Shown: positions 9,073-19,316, counted from the stretch's first letter. The stretch: DNA of 64,000 nt from Pseudomonadota bacterium (GCA_021802555.1 JAJZRU010000009.1:1-64000), one strand, 5' to 3'. Made by a program: numbers and translations. The notes: generated by a model not told the origin, from the letters alone.

Positions 9073-9360
9073 TTATTCGATCACCCTGGGCACGAGATAG
9101 AGGCCCGCTTCCACGGCCGGCGCGACGGCCTGGAACTTTTCCCGCTGGTTGGGTTCTGTGGCCAGATCGGCGCGCAGGCGCTGGGCCAGTTCTCCAGCGT
9201 GGGCCATGGGGGCCACTCCGGCGGTGTCGGCCGCCTGCATTTCCTCGATGAGTCTGAAAATCCCGTTCAATTGGTCGCGCAACGCCGCGGCTTCCGAATT
9301 GGTGACGCGGATGCGCGCCAGGCGGGCGATGCGCTGGACGTCGGACAGGGCAAGGGACAT
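9073..9360 (-). CDS. gatC: Asp-tRNA(Asn)/Glu-tRNA(Gln) amidotransferase subunit C
   Basis: GatC is the small clamp subunit that holds GatA and GatB together. The 95-residue protein begins [13 protein letters not shown] and has the [12 protein letters not shown] and LRADLATEP segments expected of the family, at normal length. It is the first gene of the gatCAB operon and is divergent from mreB. The 101-bp gap must hold both promoters; on the minus strand TATGAT is a candidate -10 box about 30 bp upstream. Confidence 0.95.
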   Translation of the reverse strand: MSLALSDVQRIARLARIRVTNSEAAALRDQLNGIFRLIEEMQAADTAGVAPMAHAGELAQRLRADLATEPNQREKFQAVAPAVEAGLYLVPRVIE

Positions 9361-9458
9361 ATTTCGGGCATGTTGCGGGGGCTGCTTAGGTTATCATATT
9401 CGTTTATTCCCGTATTAGCGGCGCTCGGCGCCGGATTTTTCCAACTGGCTCGGCGTAA

Positions 9459-10505
<1,047 letters not shown>

Positions 10506-10533
10506 AACCGAGCGTCGGCCGCAGGATCCTGCC

Positions 10534-11370
10534 ATGGCAGCGCCCGGACAGGTAATGTTCGCCCGGCGCTTGTCGCCGGCGCTGCGTCTGATTTTCTGGG
10601 TGGCCTTGTCATTGGCGATCATGGTGCTGGACAGCCGTCTGGATTCGCTGGGCTGGCTGCGCAGCGGCCTGGCGTCCGTCCTCTATCCCGTGCAGGTCGC
10701 TACGCGTGTTCCCTTGCAGTGGGTCGGGACGATAGGGGGGTTTTTTGTCCGCCATGGCGAATTGCTGCGGGACAACCGCCAGCTCGCTCAGGAATTGCGC
10801 CGGGCCCGCGCCGGGCTTCTGCTGCAAAGCCAGTTGGCACAGGAGAACGCTCATTTGCGCGCGCTGCTCGACCTCAAGCGCAGCGCAGCTCACGAGCTGA
10901 TCGCGGTGCGCGTCATCGGCGAAAACAACGACCCCTTTTCCCAGCGCGTGGAGATAGACAAGGGCACCCGCGACGGCATTCGGGCGGGCTGGCCGGTGCT
11001 CGACGAGCGTGGCCTGGTCGGACAGATTACGCGGGCCTATCCGTTCAGCAGCGAGGTCAGTCTCATCACGGATCGCGCCGAAGTGGTGCCGGTGCAGGAT
11101 TTGCGCAGCGGCCTGCGCCTGCTGCTTTATGGCACGGGCTCCGGGGTGGAGCTGCGCTACCTGTCCCAGGGCGTGGACGTCAAACCGGGCGATCGGCTGG
11201 AGACCTCAGGCATGGACGGCGTCTATCCCGCCGGCGTACCGGTCGCCTGGGTGCGGCGCGTGGTGCGCCATGCATCCAGCCCTTACCTGGGCATCGACTG
11301 TGTGCCTTTCGCCGGCCTGGACAGCGGCCGCACCTTTTTCGTCGTCACGCCGGGCGGGAAGAAGCCATGA
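10534..11370 (+). CDS. mreC: Rod shape-determining protein MreC
   Basis: MreC is a bitopic inner-membrane protein whose periplasmic part binds and activates PBP2. The 278-residue sequence has one membrane helix near the N-terminus (LIFWVALSLAIMVLD), a coiled coil (about 70-110, NRQLAQELRRARAGLLLQSQ), then the beta-barrel MreC domain ending in FFVVTPGGKKP. ATG 10534 is chosen; ATG 10555 (MFARRLS) would remove seven residues and is plausible. The mreD start overlaps its stop codon (ATGA). Confidence 0.95.
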   Translation: MAAPGQVMFARRLSPALRLIFWVALSLAIMVLDSRLDSLGWLRSGLASVLYPVQVATRVPLQWVGTIGGFFVRHGELLRDNRQLAQELRRARAGLLLQSQLAQENAHLRALLDLKRSAAHELIAVRVIGENNDPFSQRVEIDKGTRDGIRAGWPVLDERGLVGQITRAYPFSSEVSLITDRAEVVPVQDLRSGLRLLLYGTGSGVELRYLSQGVDVKPGDRLETSGMDGVYPAGVPVAWVRRVVRHASSPYLGIDCVPFAGLDSGRTFFVVTPGGKKP

Positions 11371-11858
11371 TGGGCGCCGGCCAGCGCGGCGAGGGTTCCG
11401 GCGGCTGGGGTGTAATCCTGGCGAGCCTGTTCGTCGCCCTGATCTTGCGCACGCTGCCCTGGTCCGGCTGGGGCTTGTGGCTGCGGCCGGATTTTCTGCT
11501 GGTTGCCGTGCTGTTCTGGGCGCATCGCGCGCCGGCGCGCGTGGGTCTCGGGCTGGCCTGGCTGCTCGGGCTGCTCACCGACTTCCAGCAAGGCATCGTA
11601 CTGGGCCAGTATGCACTGGCCTACGTGCTGGCGGTCTATCTGGTGCAGCTTTGGCAGCGCCGCCTCGCGGTGTTCAGCCTGCCGCAGCAGAGCCTGCATA
11701 TCTTCGCGGTGCTGCTGCTGGTGCAGGTGGTGGCGCTGGCGACGGGATGGATTTCCGGCCGGCCCCCGGTGGACGGCCTGAGTTTTCTTTCAACGATCAG
11801 CGGAGCCCTGCTATGGTACGGGCTCATGCTGGGGAGCCGTACCCGCTTTGCCGCGTGA
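11367..11858 (+). CDS. mreD: Rod shape-determining protein MreD
   Basis: A 163-residue inner-membrane protein with about five hydrophobic segments, of normal length for MreD. The segments WLRPDFLLVAVLFWAHRAP and GLLTDFQQGIVLGQYALAY are typical of the family. It belongs to the elongasome with MreC, RodA and PBP2. The start ATG 11367 overlaps the mreC stop by four bases; ATG 11370 is an equally good start one codon later. The mrdA gene follows after 6 bp. Confidence 0.93.
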   Translation: MMGAGQRGEGSGGWGVILASLFVALILRTLPWSGWGLWLRPDFLLVAVLFWAHRAPARVGLGLAWLLGLLTDFQQGIVLGQYALAYVLAVYLVQLWQRRLAVFSLPQQSLHIFAVLLLVQVVALATGWISGRPPVDGLSFLSTISGALLWYGLMLGSRTRFAA

Positions 11859-11864
11859 TCTGCC

Positions 11865-13769
11865 ATGAACTGGTCCGGCGGCGAACTGAAGAATCTGCGC
11901 GCCGAACTGGCCGCCTTCCGACGCCGCCTGCACGCCGGCGCCATCCTCATCGCGGTGCTGGTGCTGCTGCTGTTGGCACGCCTCTACGACCTGCAGGTGC
12001 GTGACCACGGCCACTACGCCAGTCTGGCGGAAAGCAACCGCACCAGCCTGATACCTGTGGCGGCGCCGCGCGGTCTGATCTACGACGACAAGGGCAAAAT
12101 TCTGGCCGACAACTATTCGGCCTACACCCTGGAAATCAACCCTTCGAAGGCGGGCAATCTCAAACGCACGCTTGGCGAGATCGGCCGCCTCATCGAAATC
12201 ACGCCCGCGCATCTGCGCCGTTTCCGCGAACTGCTGGCGGAAAACCGCTCGTTCGCCACGGTGCCGCTGAAAAGCCACCTCAGCGACAAGGAGGTGGCCA
12301 TACTGGCGGCCAATCTGTACCGTTTGCCGGGCGTGGAAGTGAAGGCGCGCCTGTTCCGCAATTATCCCTACGGGAGCGAGTTCTCCCACAGCATCGGCTA
12401 CATCGGGCGCATCAACGATCGCGAGCTTGCCGCGCTCAAGCGGGAAGGTCGCCTGGACGATTACCGCGGCAGCGAGCATATCGGCAAGACCGGGCTGGAG
12501 CTGCAGTATGAAAACCTGCTGCACGGCAAGCCTGGCTACGAAGAGATGGAGACGGATGCCTACGGCCGCGCGGTGAAGGTGCTGGGGCGCGTGGCGCCCG
12601 TGCCGGGGGACGATTTGGAGCTCAACCTGGACCAGGGCCTGCAGCGCATCGCCGACCAAGCCTTCGGCGACCGCAAGGGCGCGCTGGTGGCCATCAACCC
12701 CAACAACGGCGCGGTGCTCGCGCTGGTCAGCCGGCCGGGCTTCGATCCCAACCTGTTCGTCGACGGCATCGATCCGCAAACTTGGGAGGAACTGCTCGAT
12801 TCGCCTGGGCGCCCGCTGGTGAACCGAGCCGCCTACAGCGTCTACCCCCCCGGCTCCACCATCAAACCTTTCCTCGCCATCGCAGCGTTGGAAATGGGCG
12901 TGCGCACGCCCAGCTACACCATTTTCGACCCCGGCTGGTATTCCCTGCCGGGTTCCAGACATCGTTTCCGCGACTGGAAGGCCGGCGGCCATGGCGTGGT
13001 CGACATGCACAAGGCCATCGTCCAATCTTGCGACACTTATTTCTATCGCGTGGCAGTGGATATGGGCATGAAGCGCCTGGATGCCTATATGCCGCTCTTC
13101 GGCTTCGGCGCCAAGACGGGCATCGACCTGCCGGGCGAGTCCGCGGGACTGGTGCCCTCGCCGGCGTGGAAGGAGCGGCGCTTTCACCGGCCGTGGTTTC
13201 CCGGCGAGACGGTCATCTCCGGCATAGGCCAGGGCTACTGGCAGGTCACGCCCCTGCAGCTGGCGGTGGCCACGGCGGCGCTCGCCAATGGCGGAACCAT
13301 CTACAAGCCCGAACTGCTCAAGGCGGTGCGCAAAGCCGGCAGCCGCGCCTGGCAGCCCGTCGCACCGGTGGTGGTGCGGCATATCCCCATCAGCGCTGCA
13401 GATCTGGCGGTGGTGCGCGATGCCATGATGGATGTAGTCAAGCCGGGCGGCACCGCGCCCACGGCCTTCGCCGGCGTGTCTTATGCCGTTGCCGCCAAGA
13501 CCGGCACTGCGCAGGTGACCGGAGTGGCGCAGAACGCAAGATACGATGCCGGCAAACTCGCCATCCAGTATCGCGACAACGCTTTGTTCATCGCCTTCGC
13601 TCCTGCCGAAAAGCCGCGTATCGCCGTCGCCGTCATCGTGGAAAACGGCGGAGAGGGGGGGGTGGCGGCGGCGCCCATTGCGCGCAAGGTGCTGGACTAC
13701 TATCTTCTCGGAAAGAAGCCGCCGGCCGGCACGACAGGCAAGATCCATGATGCGCTCCCACACGATTAG
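11865..13769 (+). CDS. mrdA: Peptidoglycan transpeptidase PBP2
   Basis: PBP2 is the class B penicillin-binding protein that cross-links peptidoglycan during cell elongation, working with RodA. The 634-residue protein has an N-terminal membrane anchor (about 24-40), a dimerisation/pedestal domain, then a transpeptidase domain. The latter shows the three active-site motifs: S331-T-I-K334, S388-C-D and K545-T-G. Length fits the family. Its end overlaps the rodA start by 23 bp, so the two partners are translationally coupled. Confidence 0.97.
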   Translation: MNWSGGELKNLRAELAAFRRRLHAGAILIAVLVLLLLARLYDLQVRDHGHYASLAESNRTSLIPVAAPRGLIYDDKGKILADNYSAYTLEINPSKAGNLKRTLGEIGRLIEITPAHLRRFRELLAENRSFATVPLKSHLSDKEVAILAANLYRLPGVEVKARLFRNYPYGSEFSHSIGYIGRINDRELAALKREGRLDDYRGSEHIGKTGLELQYENLLHGKPGYEEMETDAYGRAVKVLGRVAPVPGDDLELNLDQGLQRIADQAFGDRKGALVAINPNNGAVLALVSRPGFDPNLFVDGIDPQTWEELLDSPGRPLVNRAAYSVYPPGSTIKPFLAIAALEMGVRTPSYTIFDPGWYSLPGSRHRFRDWKAGGHGVVDMHKAIVQSCDTYFYRVAVDMGMKRLDAYMPLFGFGAKTGIDLPGESAGLVPSPAWKERRFHRPWFPGETVISGIGQGYWQVTPLQLAVATAALANGGTIYKPELLKAVRKAGSRAWQPVAPVVVRHIPISAADLAVVRDAMMDVVKPGGTAPTAFAGVSYAVAAKTGTAQVTGVAQNARYDAGKLAIQYRDNALFIAFAPAEKPRIAVAVIVENGGEGGVAAAPIARKVLDYYLLGKKPPAGTTGKIHDALPHD

Positions 13770-14856
13770 CCACTGGCTGCTCCGCATCCTGCGCCATCTG
13801 GATGGATGGCTGCTGGCGTTCATGATCGCCCTGCTGCTGCTGAGCGCCGCCACGGTATACAGCGCGTCGGGCCAGAGCCTGCCCCGGCTCACCGGGCATT
13901 TCATCAATATCTTCATCGCCCTTTCGGTGCTCGTGGTGGTGGCCAATGTGCCGCCCCACATTCTGGCGCGGCTGGGGCCGCCGCTGTACGCCGCCGCCCT
14001 CGTGCTGCTCATGGTCGTGGCGGTTGCGGGCGAAGTGCGCAACGGATCGAGGCGCTGGCTCAATATCGGCGTGGGTGCCTTCCAACCTTCGGAAATCATG
14101 AAAGTGGCTTTGCCGCTCATGCTGGCTTGGTGGTTCCAGCGCCGCGAAGGTTTGCTCAAGGGGCGGGACTACGCGCTGGCCGCCGTGCTGGTATTTCTGC
14201 CTTTCGCGCTCATTCTGCGTCAGCCTGATTTGGGCACGGCTCTGCTTATCGGCGCGTCGGGTTTTTATCTGCTGTTCTTTGCCGGGCTGTCCTGGCGCGT
14301 GATCGCCCTGATCTTCGTGCTGGCAGGCGCCAGCCTGCCTCTGGTGTGGCATCACATGCACGACTACCAGCGCCAGCGCATCCTCACCCTGCTCAATCCC
14401 GAGGCGGATCCGCTGGGGGCGGGCTATCACATCATCCAGTCCACCATCGCCATCGGTTCGGGCGGGGCGTTCGGCAAGGGCTGGCTGCATGGCACGCAAG
14501 CGCATCTCGGTTTCATCCCCGAGAGCACCACGGATTTCGTGTTCGCGGTGTTCGGCGAGGAATTCGGTCTGCTGGGCGGGGGCGTGTTGCTGGCTTTGTA
14601 TTTGGCCATCGTGGCGCGCGGCTTTTACATCGCGGCCTACGCGCCCAGCCTGTTCTCCCGCCTCATGGCCGCCACCGTGAGCCTTAATTTCTTTACTTAC
14701 GCCTTCGTGAATATGGGCATGGTGTCGGGCATTCTGCCGGTGGTCGGCGTGCCCCTGCCGCTCATGAGCTACGGCGGTACCGCCATGATCACCCTTATGA
14801 CCGGCTTTGGCATCCTCATGAGCGTGGCCACGCACAAAAGCCTCAACAAGACCTGA
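13747..14856 (+). CDS. mrdB: SEDS peptidoglycan glycosyltransferase RodA
   Basis: RodA polymerises lipid II into glycan strands in the lateral wall. The 369-residue protein has about ten hydrophobic helices and SEDS-family signatures: RWLNIGVGAFQPSEIMK, LRQPDLGTALLI, and near the C-terminus GILPVVGVPLPLMSYGGTAM. The start ATG 13747 (or 13750) lies inside mrdA. The upstream part of the same open frame lies wholly within mrdA and is not coding. Confidence 0.96.
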   Translation: MMRSHTISHWLLRILRHLDGWLLAFMIALLLLSAATVYSASGQSLPRLTGHFINIFIALSVLVVVANVPPHILARLGPPLYAAALVLLMVVAVAGEVRNGSRRWLNIGVGAFQPSEIMKVALPLMLAWWFQRREGLLKGRDYALAAVLVFLPFALILRQPDLGTALLIGASGFYLLFFAGLSWRVIALIFVLAGASLPLVWHHMHDYQRQRILTLLNPEADPLGAGYHIIQSTIAIGSGGAFGKGWLHGTQAHLGFIPESTTDFVFAVFGEEFGLLGGGVLLALYLAIVARGFYIAAYAPSLFSRLMAATVSLNFFTYAFVNMGMVSGILPVVGVPLPLMSYGGTAMITLMTGFGILMSVATHKSLNKT

Positions 14857-14865
14857 GAGGGTAGA

Positions 14866-15711
14866 ATGCGCGCCATGGAGAATCGCTACGTCCTCCCGGC
14901 GATGCTGCTGCCTCTGCTGCTGGCCTCCTGCGCAACGCCGGTACGGGGGCCGGTGCCCAGCCCTGCTCCCGGCCTGCCACCGGCACAGGGGGGCGGCTAT
15001 TACATGGACGATGGCCCCGGCGCCCATCCCCCCGCCGATCTCGCCGCCATCCCCAACCCCGTCCCCAAGCCGGAACCCCTCATCGGCCGGGCCAACCAGC
15101 CGTATCGGGTGATGGGACAGACTTTTGTTCCCGAGACGCATCTCAAGCCCTTCGAGCAGGTAGGCGTCGCGTCCTGGTACGGGCGTATGTTCCAGGGCAA
15201 GAAAACCGCCTCGGGCGAGCCCTATGACATGTATGCCATGACGGCGGCGCATCCCACTCTGCCCATCCTGAGCTATGCGCGCGTCACCAATCTGGCCAAC
15301 GGCAAATGGGTCATCGTCAAGATCAACGACCGCGGCCCTTTCCTGCACAACCGCATCATCGATTTATCGTACACTGCCGCCTACAAGCTGGGCATGATCG
15401 GCCACGGCAGCGCGCGCGTGCGCGTGCAAAGCATCGTGCCCGGCGAAGCCCCGGACGACGACGGAGTCCAGGAACTGGCGGCCGGCTACTATCTGCAGTT
15501 GGGCGCTTTCCAGAGTGAACGCGGCGCGCGCAGCCTGTTGCGGAAAGCCACCGCAGCCATGGAAATTGAACCTGGGCAGGCGCACGTTGTCCTCTCCAAC
15601 AATTTGCATTTGGTAAGCCTGGGCCCTTTCGTCGATCGGCGGCAAGCCGAAGCCTGGGCCGCCAAATGCGAACTGGTCCTCAACATTCAACCTCGTACCG
15701 TTCAACGCTGA
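14866..15711 (+). CDS. rlpA: Septal/cell-wall lipoprotein RlpA
   Basis: RlpA is an outer-membrane lipoprotein; in some species it is a lytic transglycosylase acting on peptide-free glycan. The 281-residue protein has a lipoprotein signal ending LLLASC (modified Cys about residue 22) and a proline-rich linker. A double-psi beta-barrel follows (about 98-190) with GVASWYGRMFQGKKTASGE and KINDRGPF, the latter including the catalytic-type Asp. A C-terminal SPOR domain (about 205-281) binds septal glycan. A GAGGG ribosome site precedes ATG 14866; ATG 14875 is an alternative. It fits the operon of wall-synthesis genes. Confidence 0.95.
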   Translation: MRAMENRYVLPAMLLPLLLASCATPVRGPVPSPAPGLPPAQGGGYYMDDGPGAHPPADLAAIPNPVPKPEPLIGRANQPYRVMGQTFVPETHLKPFEQVGVASWYGRMFQGKKTASGEPYDMYAMTAAHPTLPILSYARVTNLANGKWVIVKINDRGPFLHNRIIDLSYTAAYKLGMIGHGSARVRVQSIVPGEAPDDDGVQELAAGYYLQLGAFQSERGARSLLRKATAAMEIEPGQAHVVLSNNLHLVSLGPFVDRRQAEAWAAKCELVLNIQPRTVQR

Positions 15712-15714
15712 CCC

Positions 15715-16872
15715 ATGCAAAGCTCACTTCGCCTGTTTTTGTTCTGCTGCACTCTGTTCACCGCCCTCGCCGCGCGTGCAGACATCTTCAGCAACATCCC
15801 GCCCGGACCGCCGCTGGATGCCAAAGCCTGGATGCTGATCGATGCCCATACCGGCCAGGTACTGGTGCATGACAGCCAGAACCTGCGCGCCGCGCCGGCG
15901 TCTCTCACCAAGCTCATGACCGCCTATCTGGTGTTCAGCGCCCTGCAGGACGGGCGCCTGAAGCTCACCACTCCCCTGCCGATTTCGACCGAGGCCTGGA
16001 AGCAGGGCGGTTCGCGCATGTTTTTGCTGCCCAACACCCAAGTGCCGGTGGAAGAACTGATCAAGGGCATGCTCGTGCCGTCCGGCAACGACGCCGCCTA
16101 TGCCCTGGCGGAAGGCGTGGGCGGCAGCGCGGCGGGCTTCGTCGTGCTGATGAACCGCGAGGCCCAGGCCCTGGGCCTGACCGGAACGCATTACATGGAT
16201 CCGAACGGCCTGCCCGATCCGGGCCACTACACTACGGCACGCGACCTGGCTACGCTGGCGCGCGATTTGGTGCTCAATTTCCCGCAGTATTACCACCGCT
16301 TCTTCCACATCAAGGAATTCACCTACAACAACATCACTCAGCCGAACACCAACGGCCTGCTCTGGGTCGACCCCCAGGTGGACGGCATCAAGACCGGGTA
16401 TACGAAAGAAGCCGGCTACTGCCTGGTGGCGTCCGCCAAGCGCGGCGATCAGCGCCTGATCTCGGTGGTGCTGGGCGCGCCCAGCAACCAGGACCGGGTG
16501 ATGGACAGCCTCAAGCTGCTCAATTACGGCTTTCAGTTCTACAGCGGCGTGAAGCTTTACAGCGCCGGCCAGGTGGTGAAGAAGATCGCCATTTACAAGG
16601 GGGCCGTCGATCATCTGCCCATCGGCTTCCTGCACGATTTCTATCTGACCCTGCCGCGCGGCGGGGAGAAGCGCTTGGGGGTCCAGGTGATCACGCGCGA
16701 GCCTTTGCTGGCGCCCGTGGCCAAGGGCCAGCGGGTGGGCACGCTGCGCCTTACCCTGGATGGCAAGTCCTACGGCGACTATCCGCTCGTGGCGCTCGAG
16801 ACGGTCAAGCCCGCCGGCTTTTTCGGCCGCCTGTGGGACAGCATCAAGCTGTTCTTCATGCGCTGGTTCTGA
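15715..16872 (+). CDS. dacA: D-alanyl-D-alanine carboxypeptidase, PBP5/6 type
   Basis: This enzyme removes the terminal D-Ala of peptidoglycan pentapeptides and so limits cross-linking. The 385-residue protein has a Sec signal peptide (about 1-22, ending AARA) and the catalytic motifs S63-L-T-K66, S123-G-N125 and K226-T-G. The C-terminal domain is followed by an amphipathic helix (FFGRLWDSIKLFFMRWF) that should hold it on the outer face of the inner membrane. Its stop overlaps the ybeD start by one base. Confidence 0.97.
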   Translation: MQSSLRLFLFCCTLFTALAARADIFSNIPPGPPLDAKAWMLIDAHTGQVLVHDSQNLRAAPASLTKLMTAYLVFSALQDGRLKLTTPLPISTEAWKQGGSRMFLLPNTQVPVEELIKGMLVPSGNDAAYALAEGVGGSAAGFVVLMNREAQALGLTGTHYMDPNGLPDPGHYTTARDLATLARDLVLNFPQYYHRFFHIKEFTYNNITQPNTNGLLWVDPQVDGIKTGYTKEAGYCLVASAKRGDQRLISVVLGAPSNQDRVMDSLKLLNYGFQFYSGVKLYSAGQVVKKIAIYKGAVDHLPIGFLHDFYLTLPRGGEKRLGVQVITREPLLAPVAKGQRVGTLRLTLDGKSYGDYPLVALETVKPAGFFGRLWDSIKLFFMRWF

Positions 16873-17135
16873 TGGCCGAAGACACGCTGCTGGAGTTTCC
16901 CTGCGACTTCCCCATCAAGATCATGGGGGAGCGGCGCGACGATTTCGTCCAGTCCATGGTGGAGGTCGTGCGCCGGCACGCCGGCAACTTCGCCGCCGAG
17001 ACCGCGGAGATGCGCGCCTCGCGCGGCGGCAGATATCTCTCTCTCACCTGCACCATACACGCCACGTCCAAAGCCCAGCTCGATGGCCTGTACCGCGAGC
17101 TGAGCGCCCATCCCTGGGTGAAGGTGGTGCTGTGA
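16872..17135 (+). CDS. ybeD: YbeD/DUF493 family protein
   Basis: An 87-residue cytoplasmic protein with the ferredoxin-like fold of the DUF493 family: LEFPCDFPIKIMGERRDDF at the start and HPWVKVVL at the end. The conserved gene order dacA-ybeD-lipB, also known in E. coli, supports the call. Its molecular role is not established; a regulatory role next to lipoate attachment has been suggested from context. The ATG at 16872 shares a base with the dacA stop. Confidence 0.92.
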   Translation: MAEDTLLEFPCDFPIKIMGERRDDFVQSMVEVVRRHAGNFAAETAEMRASRGGRYLSLTCTIHATSKAQLDGLYRELSAHPWVKVVL

Positions 17136-17144
17136 GCCCGCGCC

Positions 17145-17804
17145 ATGGGCCATGACATGGGCGCCGCGAACGCCTGCCGGATTGAGACGGGGCGGGCGGT
17201 GCAGGCGGTGGTCAGGAGCCTCGGACGCCTGGAATACGTCCCCGCCTGGCAGGCCATGCAGGCGTACACCGCGGCGCGCGGGGCGGCCGGCGCGGACGAA
17301 TTGTGGGTGCTGGAGCATCCGGCCGTTTACACCTTGGGCCAGGCGGGCCGGTCCGAGCATCTGCTGGCGGCCAATGACATTCCCCTGGTGCGCTGCGACC
17401 GCGGCGGGCAGATCACCTATCATGGTCCTGGCCAGGCAGTGGTCTATGCGCTGATCGACCTGCGGCGGCGCGGCTACGGCGTCCGCGAACTGGTCCACCG
17501 CATCGAGCAGGCGGTTGTCGATCTGCTGGGCGATTTCGCCATCGCGGGCGAGCGCCGCCCGGGGGCGCCGGGCGTCTATGTGGCGGGCGCCAAGATCGCC
17601 GCGCTGGGTCTGCGCGTCAGGCACGGCTGCACCTACCACGGCGTGGCGCTCAACGTCGACGGCGATCTGGCGCCTTTCGCGGCCATCAACCCCTGCGGCT
17701 ATCCGGGCTTGCCGGTCACCCGCCTGCTCGACCTGGGTGTCACCCTGAGCGTGGCCGAGGCCGGGGTGCGGCTCGCGGCATGCCTGGAGCGGCGGCTGGC
17801 ATAG
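17145..17804 (+). CDS. lipB: Octanoyl-[acyl carrier protein]:protein octanoyltransferase
   Basis: LipB transfers octanoyl groups from ACP to the lipoyl domains of 2-oxoacid dehydrogenases and GcvH, the first step of lipoate synthesis. The 219-residue protein shows the [12 protein letters not shown] motif (about 86-97), the catalytic Lys in [10 protein letters not shown] (K150) and the catalytic Cys in AINPCGYPG (C184). The first 20 or so residues are poorly conserved, so a slightly later start is possible. A lipA gene, often next door, is not in this stretch. Confidence 0.95.
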   Translation: MGHDMGAANACRIETGRAVQAVVRSLGRLEYVPAWQAMQAYTAARGAAGADELWVLEHPAVYTLGQAGRSEHLLAANDIPLVRCDRGGQITYHGPGQAVVYALIDLRRRGYGVRELVHRIEQAVVDLLGDFAIAGERRPGAPGVYVAGAKIAALGLRVRHGCTYHGVALNVDGDLAPFAAINPCGYPGLPVTRLLDLGVTLSVAEAGVRLAACLERRLA

Positions 17805-17889
17805 CGCTGATTCGGCACCCCCTGGCAGCCCCGGGGTAAAATGGGGCCTTGATCGGGCGCATGCCCGCAATCCTGCAAGGGCAGCATCC

Positions 17890-19005
17890 ATGGAAACCAC
17901 TCACAACGACGCCAGCCGCGTCATGCATTCCATCATTCAGCGCATCGCCACGGGCCCCGACCTGTCCAAGGACATCAGCCGCGAAGAGGCGTATCTGGGC
18001 ACGCGCGCCATCATCGAAAACCAGATCGACCCGGTGCAGGCGGGCATTTATTTCATCGCCTTGCGCATGAAGCGCGAAACCCAGGACGAGAACCGCGGCG
18101 TGCTCGATGCGGTCGTGGCGACGACGCGACGGGTGACTGCCCAGGTCGACGAGGTGGTGGACATCGGCGATCCTTACGATGGCTACAACCGCTGTTTGCC
18201 GGCGGCGCCATTTCTTGGACCGGTGCTGGCCGAATGCGGGGTGACCGCTGTGGCCCACGGCCTCGACCGTGTGGGGCCCAAATACGGCGTCACCGCCCGC
18301 CATGTGCTCGCCGCCGCGGGCCTGGACGCGGACCTCGATCCGGGGGCGGCGGCGCGACGCCTGGCTGATCCGGACATCGGCTGGACTTATCTGGATCAGG
18401 CGCAATACAACCCCGCCCTGCACGAACTGGTCAGCTTGCGCGCGCGCATGATCAAGCGCCAGGCGCTCACCACCGTGGAAGTGCTGGCCAAGCCCATCGT
18501 CGGCCGCAAGAAAACCCACTTCGTCACCGGCTACGTACACAAGCCCTATCCGCCCATCTATGCCGATCTTGCGCGCCAGGCCGGATTTGACAGCGCACTC
18601 ATCGTGCGCGGCGTGGAAGGGGGCGTGATCCCATCGCTGCGCCAGGCGGGTAAAGCTTATTACTACCGCGACCCGCGCGCGGAAGGCGAGATCGAGCTGG
18701 CCATCGATCCGGCGGCCCTGGGCATCCGGCAGGAAGTGCGCGCCGTGCCTTTCCCCGCGGGCCTGCCGGTGCGCAAGGCGGAGGACGAGGTCGCCATTGC
18801 CGTGGACGTGCCGGCCACCGCCAAAGCGGCAGCCGAAGCTGGGCTGGCGGCACTCAACGGCCGGCAGGGGCCGACCTACGATTCCCTGGTGCTGGGCGCG
18901 GGCCTCATCCTGCATCACCTTGGCCGCGCCCCCGGACTTGCCGAGGCGGCCGAGCAGGTGCGCGCGGCGCTCGATTCTGGGCGCGCCGCGCGGCGGGTGA
19001 AATGA
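17890..19005 (+). CDS. TrpD-fold (glycosyltransferase family 3-like) protein lacking the anthranilate PRT motifs
   Basis: The 371-residue protein has the helical N-terminal domain and Rossmann-like body of the TrpD/nucleoside-phosphorylase superfamily. A true TrpD has GTGGD for PRPP binding; here the same place reads DIGDPYDGYNR (91-101). The KHGNR loop has become HGLDRVGPKYG (123-133), and the DE metal pair of the third motif has become VEGGVIPSL (242-250). These changes resemble the TrpD2/YbiB branch, whose E. coli member binds nucleic acid rather than making tryptophan. The stop overlaps the start of a Rieske ferredoxin gene by 4 bp, so the two should work together. Substrate unknown; not the tryptophan enzyme. 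Confidence 0.8.
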   Translation: METTHNDASRVMHSIIQRIATGPDLSKDISREEAYLGTRAIIENQIDPVQAGIYFIALRMKRETQDENRGVLDAVVATTRRVTAQVDEVVDIGDPYDGYNRCLPAAPFLGPVLAECGVTAVAHGLDRVGPKYGVTARHVLAAAGLDADLDPGAAARRLADPDIGWTYLDQAQYNPALHELVSLRARMIKRQALTTVEVLAKPIVGRKKTHFVTGYVHKPYPPIYADLARQAGFDSALIVRGVEGGVIPSLRQAGKAYYYRDPRAEGEIELAIDPAALGIRQEVRAVPFPAGLPVRKAEDEVAIAVDVPATAKAAAEAGLAALNGRQGPTYDSLVLGAGLILHHLGRAPGLAEAAEQVRAALDSGRAARRVK

Positions 19006-19316
19006 TGGCCGCATACATCGCGGTGGCTCGGGCGGACGAACTCAAGCCGGCGCAGATGAAGCGCGTCGAGGTGGCGGGCCGCAGACTCCTGTTGTGCAAC
19101 AGCGAGGGGCGCTATTTCTGCGTGGACGAGATGTGCAGCCATGAGGACTATTCGCTTTATCTGGGCTGCATCAAGGACGGCAAGATCAAGTGTTCCCTGC
19201 ATGGCAGCTATTTCGATCTGGCGAGCGGCGAGCCTACCTGCGAACCCGCGGACGAGCCCATCCGCACGTATGCCGTAAAAGTCGAAGACGGGCAGGTGTG
19301 GGTGGCGGCGGCATAG
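19002..19316 (+). CDS. Rieske-type [2Fe-2S] ferredoxin
   Basis: A 104-residue soluble Rieske protein. The two cluster-binding boxes are C45-S-H47 (EMCSHEDYS) and C64-S-L-H67 (IKCSLHGSYFDL), followed by the usual ASGEP segment. There is no signal or membrane helix, so it is a cytoplasmic electron carrier like those of dioxygenases or NirD. No oxygenase gene is nearby. It is translationally coupled to the TrpD-like gene (ATGA overlap), which makes that protein its likely partner. ATG 19005 is an alternative start one codon later. Confidence 0.92.
   Translation: MMAAYIAVARADELKPAQMKRVEVAGRRLLLCNSEGRYFCVDEMCSHEDYSLYLGCIKDGKIKCSLHGSYFDLASGEPTCEPADEPIRTYAVKVEDGQVWVAAA

Noticed and set aside
11811-15348. 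Very long open frames on the minus strand (782 and 571 codons) opposite mrdA, mrdB and rlpA
   Set aside because: They are antisense to genes with complete catalytic motifs, are rich in His, Arg, Ala and Gln, and match no family. High GC removes stop codons and creates such shadows.
17890-19005. Annotation as anthranilate phosphoribosyltransferase (trpD)
   Set aside because: The GTGGD and DE motifs needed for that reaction are absent.
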